Source: Nitrospiraceae bacterium (GTDB lineage Bacteria > Nitrospirota > Thermodesulfovibrionia > Thermodesulfovibrionales > UBA9159). From it: 5,967 nt of DNA. A program made the position numbers and the translations under genes. Numbering within the stretch: the first letter of the stretch is position 1; each line of letters starts with the position of its first letter. The notes below the pieces were generated by a model, which searched no databases, had not been told where the DNA came from, and was given only the letters and a program-made list of their open reading frames with translations. Below, piece by piece: positions 1 to 5,735 of the stretch. The DNA is taken from the NCBI GenBank assembly GCA_003453735.1, contig DMNE01000124.1, positions 1 through 5,967 of the forward strand, written 5' to 3'.

Positions 1-148
1 CGCACCTTTTCGATAGCAGACAACACTGGATAGCCAGACGCAAAAACGATTGGACAGGGGGTGGTCATTGAGGTGATCAGCGACAATAAGAAGTTTTCCG
101 ACTCTGACGCCATAGGGGCGTCGCTGAGATATTAGAGAGCGGTTTTCC

Positions 149-1735
149 TTGCAATCGGCCTTCTTATCCATCCTGCGAGGCATTGTCTTTCTGGCAAGCT
201 GCCTATTGTTTATCCTTTCCTGTTCCCATGAAAACCGCCTGAAGGGCTGTGTCTACTACAGGCTCAATGCCAACCCTTCCACCCTCGATCCCGCCTTGAT
301 CGTTGACGTTACGGGCGGCACAATTTCCGCAAAGCTCTTTAATGGTTTAGTAAGGCTGGATGAGAACCTCAATATTATCCCCGATATTGCTTATAAGTGG
401 ATCGTTGCCAAGGATGGCCTGACTTACACATTTTACATCCGGCGAGGAATAACTTTCTCTAATAATAGGCAAGTTACTGCTAATGACTTCAAGTATTCCT
501 TTAAAAGAATACTAGACCCAGAAACGCGCTCACCCAATACTTGGGTCCTCGAGAAAATAGCAGGTGCAAGGGAGTTTATGGAGGCAAGCAGTAGCGATGT
601 TTCAGGTATAAAGGTCATAGATGACCATACCCTTCGGATACGCTTGGAAAAACCCTTTTCTCCCTTTCTCTATCTCTTGAGCATGTCTGCAGCCTATGTT
701 GTGCCAGAGGAAGAGGTGAGGAGGTGGGGATCAGACTTCTCAAGTCATCCCGTGGGCACAGGACCATTCATACTCGAAGAATGGTTGCAGAACAGGGAGC
801 TACGCCTTGAGAAAAGGAATGGCTACTTTGATCACAGAGCACAGGTAAAAGGTCTCGTATATCGAATCATTCCGGAGGATTTAACCGTCTTGACAGAGTT
901 TGAACTGGGAAACCTTGATATAATGGCAATCCCTGCTTCAGCATTTGCAAAGTACCGGAACAACGCGAAATGGCAAAGCCTCATCACAGAGGTGAGAGGA
1001 CTCAATACCTACTATCTCGGTATGAACTGTTCACGGCCGCCCTTTAACAATCGCAATCTAAGAAAAGCAATGAATCTTGCAATCGATAGAAGGAAGTTAT
1101 TGACCTCCTTCTATGAAAACAGAGGCCGACTTGCAGTAGGCCCTGTCCCTGACATACTTAGGAAATGGGATGCACCTGAAGCATATGAGTATAATCCTGA
1201 AAAAGCGGGAGAGATTGTCAGGGAAGAGGGATTGACAGGAGTTAGCATATCCCTTTATATCACAGCTGAGCAGGAAGTTGTGGATATGGCGGAGTTCATT
1301 CAGGCTTATCTGAAAAAGGTCGGATTAGACGTAAGGATCAAACAATTGGAATGGAGTGCGTATAAGGAGGCTGTCAATAAGGGTGAAGCGGACATGTTCT
1401 GGCTAAGTTGGTGGGCAGATTATCCAGACCCGGAAAACTTTCTGTTTCCCCTTTTCCATTCTTCGAACTTCGGATCTGCGGGCAATAGGGCGAGATACAG
1501 GAATCCTGAAGTGGATCGGCTCATCGAACTGGGGCAGGCTGCCCGGCACGAAAAGGAGATACGTAAGTATTATGAACAGGCGGAAAGACGAATTGTTGAC
1601 GATGCACCGTGGGTCTTCTTCTGGCATAAAACCGACTATATGCTGAGACAGCCATGGATTAAGGGCTACCAAATATATCCAATATACAGCATGGATAAAG
1701 GTACTGATATCGCGATCAATGACGGCCAAAAATAA
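149..1735 (+). CDS. Peptide ABC transporter substrate-binding lipoprotein (SBP_bac_5, OppA/DppA type)
   Basis: This 528-residue protein is an extracytoplasmic binding protein of the family that delivers peptides (in some members nickel or other solutes) to an inner-membrane ABC importer. Family hallmarks are visible in order: LNANPSTLDPA (39-49), a LFNGLVRLDENLNIIPDIA block (63-81), DGLTYTFYIRRGITFSNN (89-106) followed by VTANDFKYSFKR, GTGPFILEEW (203-212), FNNRNLRKAMNLAIDRRKL (299-317) and WWADYPDPENFLFPLFHS (421-438). The N-terminus is a hydrophobic signal ending in ILSC, so lipidation at Cys25 is likely; a second possible site, LASC at Cys18, lies inside the hydrophobic stretch. The start is TTG at 149 after a weak AGAGAGCGG. 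An in-frame TGA at 125-127 limits other choices to a rare ATT at 131. Length is normal for the family. No permease or ATPase gene follows, so it is an orphan here. The substrate cannot be read from the sequence. Confidence 0.93.
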   Translation: MQSAFLSILRGIVFLASCLLFILSCSHENRLKGCVYYRLNANPSTLDPALIVDVTGGTISAKLFNGLVRLDENLNIIPDIAYKWIVAKDGLTYTFYIRRGITFSNNRQVTANDFKYSFKRILDPETRSPNTWVLEKIAGAREFMEASSSDVSGIKVIDDHTLRIRLEKPFSPFLYLLSMSAAYVVPEEEVRRWGSDFSSHPVGTGPFILEEWLQNRELRLEKRNGYFDHRAQVKGLVYRIIPEDLTVLTEFELGNLDIMAIPASAFAKYRNNAKWQSLITEVRGLNTYYLGMNCSRPPFNNRNLRKAMNLAIDRRKLLTSFYENRGRLAVGPVPDILRKWDAPEAYEYNPEKAGEIVREEGLTGVSISLYITAEQEVVDMAEFIQAYLKKVGLDVRIKQLEWSAYKEAVNKGEADMFWLSWWADYPDPENFLFPLFHSSNFGSAGNRARYRNPEVDRLIELGQAARHEKEIRKYYEQAERRIVDDAPWVFFWHKTDYMLRQPWIKGYQIYPIYSMDKGTDIAINDGQK

Positions 1736-1746
1736 ATCTATTTTTG
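1727..1746. repeat. AT-rich inverted repeat spanning the transporter stop codon
   Basis: CAAAAATA (1727-1734) and TATTTTTG (1739-1746) are perfect 8-bp arms around a 4-nt loop, and the TAA stop (1733-1735) lies inside. The stem is almost all A and T, so it is weak as an intrinsic terminator, though the uridine run could help release. A role in 3'-end formation is an inference. Confidence 0.4.
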
Positions 1747-1900
1747 AACAAATCGTCTTGTGGCCTACTGCCACGCATCGAGTGCTGCGCAGAAACCGGA
1801 CTTGAACGTTAAGGGAGTGCATAGAACTGCTGGACACGATAAGATTGTCTCATCCCTTTTTTGTTGCGCACCAGCGTTTTAGCTTTTTTCCGAAGTGGAC

Positions 1901-1929
1901 TTGAATTTCCCGGTTACATTTGATAAATT
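1901..1929 (+). promoter_or_regulatory. Candidate sigma-70-type promoter for the acetylation operon
   Basis: TTGAAT (1901-1906) and TAAATT (1924-1929) are separated by 17 bp at the edge of the AT-rich stretch upstream of the algI-like gene. The -10 element matches the consensus at only four of six positions. Initiation here would give a 5' leader of more than 200 nt that includes the palindromes and the short upstream ORF. This is pattern matching only. Confidence 0.22.
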
Positions 1930-2089
1930 ATAAAATTAATTTAAAAATAGGATTAGGGAAACCACTGGAGGTACTTTTTTTAGCATTTTCAATTAATTAC
2001 TACCAGGTCCTAGCTTTAGAATGCGCAAGCTACAGCATCGCTCAGGGCGACTTCGCTACCGTAGCGCCATTGAACTCTCTCGTCAGATA

Positions 2090-2103
2090 TCGATTTAAAT
2101 CGA
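2090..2103. promoter_or_regulatory. Perfect 14-bp palindrome next to the upstream-ORF ribosome-binding site
   Basis: TCGATTTAAATCGA is an exact inverted repeat with no spacer. Its last two bases overlap the GAGGAG Shine-Dalgarno at 2102-2107. The shape fits a site for a dimeric DNA-binding regulator. Because it has no loop, it is a poor RNA hairpin. No regulator gene lies nearby, so any operator role is an inference. Confidence 0.35.
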
Positions 2104-2114
2104 GGAGACTAGAA

Positions 2115-2174
2115 ATGACAGCCAATTTGCAATGGAGCAATTTCAGCCGGATAGTTTTTTATTATGGTTTTTAG
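2115..2174 (+). CDS. Possible 19-residue leader peptide overlapping the algI start
   Basis: ATG at 2115 follows GAGGAG (2102-2107) with a 7-nt spacer, the best ribosome-binding site near this operon. The frame encodes 19 residues, MTANLQWSNFSRIVFYYGF, and stops with TAG at 2172-2174. It therefore overlaps the first 11 nt of the algI-like gene in another frame. The algI-like ATG at 2164 has only a weak GGAT before it, so ribosomes finishing this ORF could restart there (translational coupling). The peptide resembles no family I know. It could also be the chance tail of a longer open frame from 1920. Translation is plausible but unproven. Confidence 0.4.
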   Translation: MTANLQWSNFSRIVFYYGF

Positions 2175-3618
2175 CTCGCCTGTTTTTCTTTTTCTATTTT
2201 TGCCACTTGTCTTGACACTCGTTCTCATTGTCCGCAGTTTGAAAGCGCGCAATGTCTTGCTGCTCATATTCAGCCTTATATTCTACGCATGGGGAGAACC
2301 GATTTTCATCTTTCTCGCGCTCGCCTCGACGCTCATGAATTACTTTCTGGGGCTCTGGGTGGAGCACAGCGATGAACCTGCACGAAGAAGATCCGCCGTC
2401 GCGTTGGCGATCGTACTGAACATAGGCATTCTCGCTTTTTTTAAGTATGCTGACTTCGCTGTGGGCAACTTCAATGCTTTGCTCGCAGCATTCCGTTACC
2501 GCCCGGTGGCCTTGCCTCATGTGCTTCTGCCCGTTGGTATCTCGTTTTTTACGTTTCATGCGCTCTCCTACGTCATCGACGTATATCGCCGTAAATGGAC
2601 GGCAGCAAAACATCCTGCAGACGTAGCTCTCTACATTTTTTTCTTTCCCCAGATGATTGCCGGGCCGATTCTACGCTGGAACGCGATTGCACCGCAGATC
2701 GCGAAGCGCGTGATTGCGCTCCCTGAGTTTGCGGAAGGGATCCGTCGGTTTATCGGAGGCTTGGCAAAAAAAATGATTGTGGCCAATGTGGTTGCTATTC
2801 CCGCGCGGGATATTTTTGCTTTGCACGCACGCGAATTGACACCATCGGTGGCCTGGTTTGGCGTACTGTGCTACACACTGCAGATTTACTTCGATTTTTC
2901 GGGTTACTCGGACATGGCGGTCGGCCTCGGCAAAATGTTCGGCTTTGAGTTTTTGGAGAATTTCAATTACCCGTATATATCTCAATCCATTAGGGATTTT
3001 TGGCGTCGTTGGCACATTTCGCTTTCCACGTGGTTCCGTGATTATCTCTACATTCCACTGGGTGGCAATCGTTGCTCCACAATGCGGAATTACGTTAACC
3101 TCATTACCGTCTTTTTTCTCTGCGGCCTATGGCACGGAGCTAGCTGGCCGTTTGTCCTTTGGGGCTTGTATCACGGCCTCTTTCTCGTTCTGGAAAAAAC
3201 GCAGTTCGGCAATCTTTTGGAGAAGATGCCGCGTCCGTTGCGGCACTCTTATGCCTTGCTTGTGGTGATGTTCGGCTGGGTCTTGTTCCGATCCGACACC
3301 GTTTCTCAGGCGATGAGCTTTTTCAGCATTATGCTCGGCCTTGGCCATGTGTTCACTAGTGCGCAACCCTTAGCGCGCTACGTGACGAACCAGGTGCTGT
3401 GGTCCATTGGCATCGGTATCTTGCTTTCCACCCCGCTCTGGCCGAAGATAAAAGACCTCTATGGCAAAATGGTGGAGGTTACGCCCGAACCATTGCAGGC
3501 CCCCACGATATTGATAGGTCTTTTTTTGGAAGCACTTCTCATGGTGACGTTGCTGGTGATCTCGTCCGCTTGGCTGGCCGGAGGTACTTACAATCCGTTT
3601 ATCTACTATCGGTTTTAA
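2164..3618 (+). CDS. algI: MBOAT-family polysaccharide O-acyltransferase, AlgI type
   Basis: This 484-residue polytopic inner-membrane protein belongs to the membrane-bound O-acyltransferase family. AlgI-type members pass an acetyl group across the membrane for periplasmic O-acetylation of alginate or other exopolysaccharides. The N-terminus MVFSSPVFLFLFLPL is typical of AlgI proteins and fixes the ATG start. Family blocks follow: YAWGEP (41-46), LLPVGISFFTFHALSYVIDVYR (121-142), FFPQMIAGPILR (160-171), YFDFSGYSDMAVGLG (242-256), FNYPYISQSIRDFWRRWHIS (267-286), WFRDYLYIPLGGNR (290-303) and LCGLWHGASWPFVLWGLYHG (319-338). His284 and His324 are the conserved family histidines, and His324 in LWHG is the expected catalytic one. 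The C-terminus, GGTYNPFIYYRF, is also typical. Length is normal. The SGNH-like partner begins 66 bp downstream. Only 3 of 26 arginines use AGA/AGG, unlike the transporter gene. The polymer is unknown; peptidoglycan (PatA-like) is a less likely alternative. Confidence 0.93.
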   Translation: MVFSSPVFLFLFLPLVLTLVLIVRSLKARNVLLLIFSLIFYAWGEPIFIFLALASTLMNYFLGLWVEHSDEPARRRSAVALAIVLNIGILAFFKYADFAVGNFNALLAAFRYRPVALPHVLLPVGISFFTFHALSYVIDVYRRKWTAAKHPADVALYIFFFPQMIAGPILRWNAIAPQIAKRVIALPEFAEGIRRFIGGLAKKMIVANVVAIPARDIFALHARELTPSVAWFGVLCYTLQIYFDFSGYSDMAVGLGKMFGFEFLENFNYPYISQSIRDFWRRWHISLSTWFRDYLYIPLGGNRCSTMRNYVNLITVFFLCGLWHGASWPFVLWGLYHGLFLVLEKTQFGNLLEKMPRPLRHSYALLVVMFGWVLFRSDTVSQAMSFFSIMLGLGHVFTSAQPLARYVTNQVLWSIGIGILLSTPLWPKIKDLYGKMVEVTPEPLQAPTILIGLFLEALLMVTLLVISSAWLAGGTYNPFIYYRF

Positions 3619-3684
3619 CGAGAGTGCCAAACTGATGCGTGAGAGGAGAGGCGCTTCAAGTTCGGTTTTCAGATAGGATTGCTC

Positions 3685-4851
3685 ATGAAGCCCCCTGCAG
3701 CTTTTGATAAGGTGAACTGCGGCGTGTCAGCTTTGCTGGCTGTGGTCTTTCTTATTGGGCTCTGCCTACCGACGGTCGATTCCTTATTCGATGTGGACAA
3801 GGCGCCGTGGGTGAATGAAAATCGCGCACCTGCCAAGTTTCCCCAAGTCACTCTGAGTGTACAGAGTCTGCGCGCTCTGCCGGCTGGATTGGAGGCTTAC
3901 TACCATGACCATTTTGGTTTCCGCAAACGACTTATCCGGTGGGATAAGAAATGGAAATACGAGCTCTTCAAGGAAGAGACCTATCCCGATGTGATGATGG
4001 GCCGCGACGGCTGGCTCTTTTACACGGCCCAACAAATGGTCGAGCATTTTCGCGGCATAAAAACATTCACACCAGAAGAATTACGAAACTGGCAGTCCTT
4101 GCTGGAGAAACGGCGTGATTGGCTGGCCTCACGTGGAATCAAATATGTGTTTGTGATTCCCCCGGACAAGCATTCGATCTACCCAGAGTACCTACCGGAT
4201 TGGTTGACTAAGGTGGGGCCGACCAAACTAGATAAATTGATCGCCTATATGAAGGAACACTCGACGGTGGAAGTGCTGGATCTAAGGCCAGTCTTGATGG
4301 CGGCAAAAAAAACGGCTCGCACATATCTATACAGCGATACGCACTGGAATTCCTACGGTTCTTTTATTGCCTATCAGGCTTTGATGCGCGCGCTGGCACT
4401 GCAATTGCCCGGCTTGGGCGCACCGTTGCCGTATGAGGCCTTCCAACCGACGGTTTTTCAGGAGAAAGGAGGTGATTTGGCGCGAATACTCGGACAGAAG
4501 ATGCCCGACAGAGTGGGGGTCGTGTTGTATCCGCGCCCGCCGCTACAATTGCCGGAACCCGAGGAAGATATTAACATTTTCGTTAAGAAGTGGAATAAAG
4601 ATACCCTGCCGGTCTATACGGAAAATCCAGCCAGAAGGTATACACTCCTCTGCTTCCATGATTCGTTTGCAATGAGCTTGACACAGCTCCTCGGCTACCA
4701 TTTCAAACGGACCGTTTACATTTGGCAATACAACTGGAACAAGCAACTCATCGAGAGACAAAAACCTGACGTCGTCGTTGACGAAATCCTAGAGCGCTTC
4801 GTTAACGACATGGATGTCAGAAAACTGATGAAGGACGATGGATTATCCTGA
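3685..4851 (+). CDS. algJ: AlgJ/AlgX-type SGNH-like O-acetyltransferase
   Basis: The product has 388 residues and is the likely partner that accepts the acyl group from the MBOAT protein and attaches it to a polysaccharide in the periplasm. A single hydrophobic segment (about 13-30) looks like an uncleaved signal anchor, as in AlgJ. Family motifs are YYHDHFGFRKRLI (72-84), VMMGRDGWLFYT (103-114), VIPPDKHSIYPEYLP (157-171), YSDTHWNSYG (216-225), GGDLARILG (262-270) and LLCFHDSFAMSL (321-332). Asp218 and His220 of the DTHW block and Ser327 of HDSF form the expected SGNH-like catalytic set. ATG at 3685 is preferred because AGGA (3675-3678) lies 6 nt upstream; a TTG two codons earlier would sit almost on that site. 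It is very likely cotranscribed with the algI-like gene. AlgX- or AlgV-like naming is equally possible, and the carbohydrate-binding module of AlgX is not evident. Confidence 0.88.
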   Translation: MKPPAAFDKVNCGVSALLAVVFLIGLCLPTVDSLFDVDKAPWVNENRAPAKFPQVTLSVQSLRALPAGLEAYYHDHFGFRKRLIRWDKKWKYELFKEETYPDVMMGRDGWLFYTAQQMVEHFRGIKTFTPEELRNWQSLLEKRRDWLASRGIKYVFVIPPDKHSIYPEYLPDWLTKVGPTKLDKLIAYMKEHSTVEVLDLRPVLMAAKKTARTYLYSDTHWNSYGSFIAYQALMRALALQLPGLGAPLPYEAFQPTVFQEKGGDLARILGQKMPDRVGVVLYPRPPLQLPEPEEDINIFVKKWNKDTLPVYTENPARRYTLLCFHDSFAMSLTQLLGYHFKRTVYIWQYNWNKQLIERQKPDVVVDEILERFVNDMDVRKLMKDDGLS

Positions 4852-5087
4852 TTTTTCGCGTTGGTCAGTGACAGCGCTTCCCTCTTTCAGCATGGCTTTT
4901 TTCAAAAAAATTCTGTCAGTCAGAAAGAATACCGTTTGCGTGATAATTTTTTTATGTTATCAATTTCTCTGCTGATATGAAAAGCATACTGCTGGTTTGG
5001 CACGCAGCAGATTAAAGAGGCATTTTCGCAAATCAAAAAGAAGAGATACTAAGCTTTCTTTATTGGTAATCGGTTTATAAAAACAGT

Positions 5088-5121
5088 CATGCATCCCCAA
5101 CTAAAAGTTTGGGGATGCATG
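5088..5121. repeat. Strong 34-nt hairpin, REP- or MITE-like palindrome
   Basis: CATGCATCCCCAA (5088-5100) is exactly matched by TTGGGGATGCATG (5109-5121). The inner bases CT/AG can also pair around an AAA loop if one T is bulged. The right arm continues into GCCCCTACC (5121-5129), so its GGGG could pair with the following CCCC instead. The left side lacks the matching GGTAGGGG. No T tract follows, so it is not an intrinsic terminator. TGCCCCTAC ends recall dispersed palindromic repeats found in many bacterial genomes; that comparison is from memory. Confidence 0.6.
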
Positions 5122-5222
5122 CCCCTACCTAAACCAGTGAAAGCTAGTGGAGCGACGGTATTTTTTGGCATAATATTGCCATTGCCAGATATTGGAGAGG
5201 CGCACAAACGTAGCATCGCTTT

Positions 5223-5234
5223 CAGGTGCACCTG
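5223..5234. repeat. Perfect 12-bp palindrome
   Basis: CAGGTGCACCTG is self-complementary over all 12 bases, with no spacer. It lies in the gap about 190 bp before the possible small ORF. It could be a protein-binding site, but nothing nearby shows which protein. Confidence 0.3.
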
Positions 5235-5312
5235 CTATGAATGCCGAAATGCCGACAAGGGGTGTTACGAGGCACAATAGTTATACGGTTGAGACAGTTG
5301 TTGCGTGAAGCA

Positions 5313-5391
5313 TGCCAAATGCATCGTTGGCAGATACATGCGATGCGCATGCGAATAGATCACCGGTGAAAACCTTGGGCCGGGCCGGGCC
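5313..5391. repeat. Cluster of short inverted repeats ending in a GGGCC triplet repeat
   Basis: Within 79 bp lie TGCCAA-8 nt-TTGGCA (5313-5332), CATGCG-ATG-CGCATG (5337-5351), the 10-bp palindrome TCACCGGTGA (5360-5369) and three tandem copies of GGGCC (5377-5391). The series could fold as consecutive small hairpins in RNA or serve as binding sites in DNA. It matches no riboswitch or small-RNA family that I can name. Confidence 0.4.
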
Positions 5392-5433
5392 AGAGACCAA
5401 AAAGTCGAGGCTTAGCTCAAGAAAGGAGTTCAT

Positions 5434-5616
5434 TTGCAGTGCCGCTTGATTTGTGCACTTAGCGGTGAAAAACTCAATTTATCGCTTCTCTTTCTGGGCG
5501 GAGATCCTGAGATGAAAAGCGTGATCTGCTTTCAAGGAATTTCTTTGGAATTCTTCGGAGCTAAAGACCGCTTGCGTCCAGAAAGAGCATCCGGATCATT
5601 AAGGCAATCCAGGTAG
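5434..5616 (+). CDS. Possible small hypothetical protein, 60 residues
   Basis: TTG at 5434 lies 5 nt after AAAGGAG (5422-5428), a strong Shine-Dalgarno match and the only reason to consider this frame. The 60-residue product has no signal peptide. It has a mildly hydrophobic start (LICALSGEKLNLSLLFLGG, residues 5-23) and a basic, serine-rich end (RLRPERASGSLRQSR). I recognise no domain. It may be the start of a decayed gene or a chance frame; the TTG start and unremarkable composition argue for caution. It ends 119 bp before the Fe-S gene in the same direction. Confidence 0.25.
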   Translation: MQCRLICALSGEKLNLSLLFLGGDPEMKSVICFQGISLEFFGAKDRLRPERASGSLRQSR

Positions 5617-5709
5617 GTAGGCAGAGAAGACTCTGTTATTAAAACGCAGGATAAGAAATGTGTTCTCCAGAGAATAGAAAACATCTTGGGGCTCGATAAA
5701 AGAGAGTCG

Positions 5710-5723
5710 TCTGGCGATCCAGA
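5710..5723 (+). promoter_or_regulatory. Small hairpin just upstream of the Fe-S gene ribosome-binding site
   Basis: TCTGG (5710-5714) and CCAGA (5719-5723) are perfect arms around a CGAT tetraloop. The purine-rich AAGAAAGG (5725-5732) begins one base later, so the stem stands directly before the presumed ribosome-binding site. It could affect mRNA stability or translation, or be chance; five base pairs is short. Confidence 0.25.
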
Positions 5724-5735
5724 TAAGAAAGGACC

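Larger units (their letters stand above)
1736..2114. other. Intergenic region with inverted repeats and no convincing gene
   Basis: This 379-bp gap holds a small hairpin GTGGC-CTACT-GCCAC (1760-1774). It also holds a long-range stem AAGGGA (1811-1816) with TCCCTT (1853-1858) running into a T tract to 1862, a doubtful terminator because its loop is 36 nt. An AT-rich stretch follows (about 1915-1990), then CGCTAC-C-GTAGCG (2054-2066) and the 14-bp palindrome listed separately. An open frame begins at TTG 1920 and ends at 2174, but its first part has no ribosome-binding site and odd composition. Only its last 20 codons (from 2115, stop included) have a plausible start. I see no RNA gene or recognisable gene remnant. 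Confidence 0.6.
4852..5735. other. 884-bp gap with palindromes and no convincing gene
   Basis: This stretch separates the acetylation pair from the Fe-S gene. It contains weak inverted repeats: TTCTG-TCAGT-CAGAA at 4911-4925, TGATAA/TTATCA at 4941-4962 and TGGCA-TAATAT-TGCCA at 5166-5181. It also contains the strong hairpin at 5088-5121, a palindrome cluster from 5223 to 5391, and one 60-codon ORF at 5434-5616. Other open frames on either strand are short, lack ribosome-binding sites and resemble nothing I recognise. No clear intrinsic terminator follows the algJ-like gene. The region may hold decayed genes or a mobile-element remnant, but no transposase fragment is readable. Confidence 0.6.

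Noticed and set aside
1..113. Open frame on the minus strand from ATG at 113 to the left edge (37 codons), and a plus-strand frame 34-135.
   Set aside because: Neither has a ribosome-binding site or a recognisable motif. The plus frame is cut by TAG at 31-33, and its sequence suits no family I know. Too short at the window edge to call.
1403..1837. Minus-strand 144-codon frame over the transporter gene end.
   Set aside because: It is antisense to clear coding sequence and its translation resembles no protein. Other minus-strand and frame-shifted ORFs inside 2164-4851 were dropped for the same reason.
1967..1990. GGAGG at 1967-1971 as a ribosome-binding site.
   Set aside because: No ATG, GTG or TTG at usable distance, and the frames behind it stop at once.
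1920..2114. N-terminal part of a longer frame beginning at TTG 1920.
   Set aside because: No ribosome-binding site before the TTG, AT-rich low-complexity start, and no family resemblance. Only the end from ATG 2115 has a credible start.
4849..4925. Intrinsic terminator after the algJ-like gene.
   Set aside because: T-rich runs and small inverted repeats occur, but no GC-rich stem leads straight into a T tract.
4990..5020. TTTGGCACG at about 4997 suggested a sigma-54 -24 element.
   Set aside because: The matching TGC at -12 with the required spacing is missing: AGATT stands where TTGC should be.
5049..5280. Overlapping 60-63-codon frames on both strands across the strong hairpin.
   Set aside because: Both owe part of their length to the palindrome, have no ribosome-binding site and show no motif.
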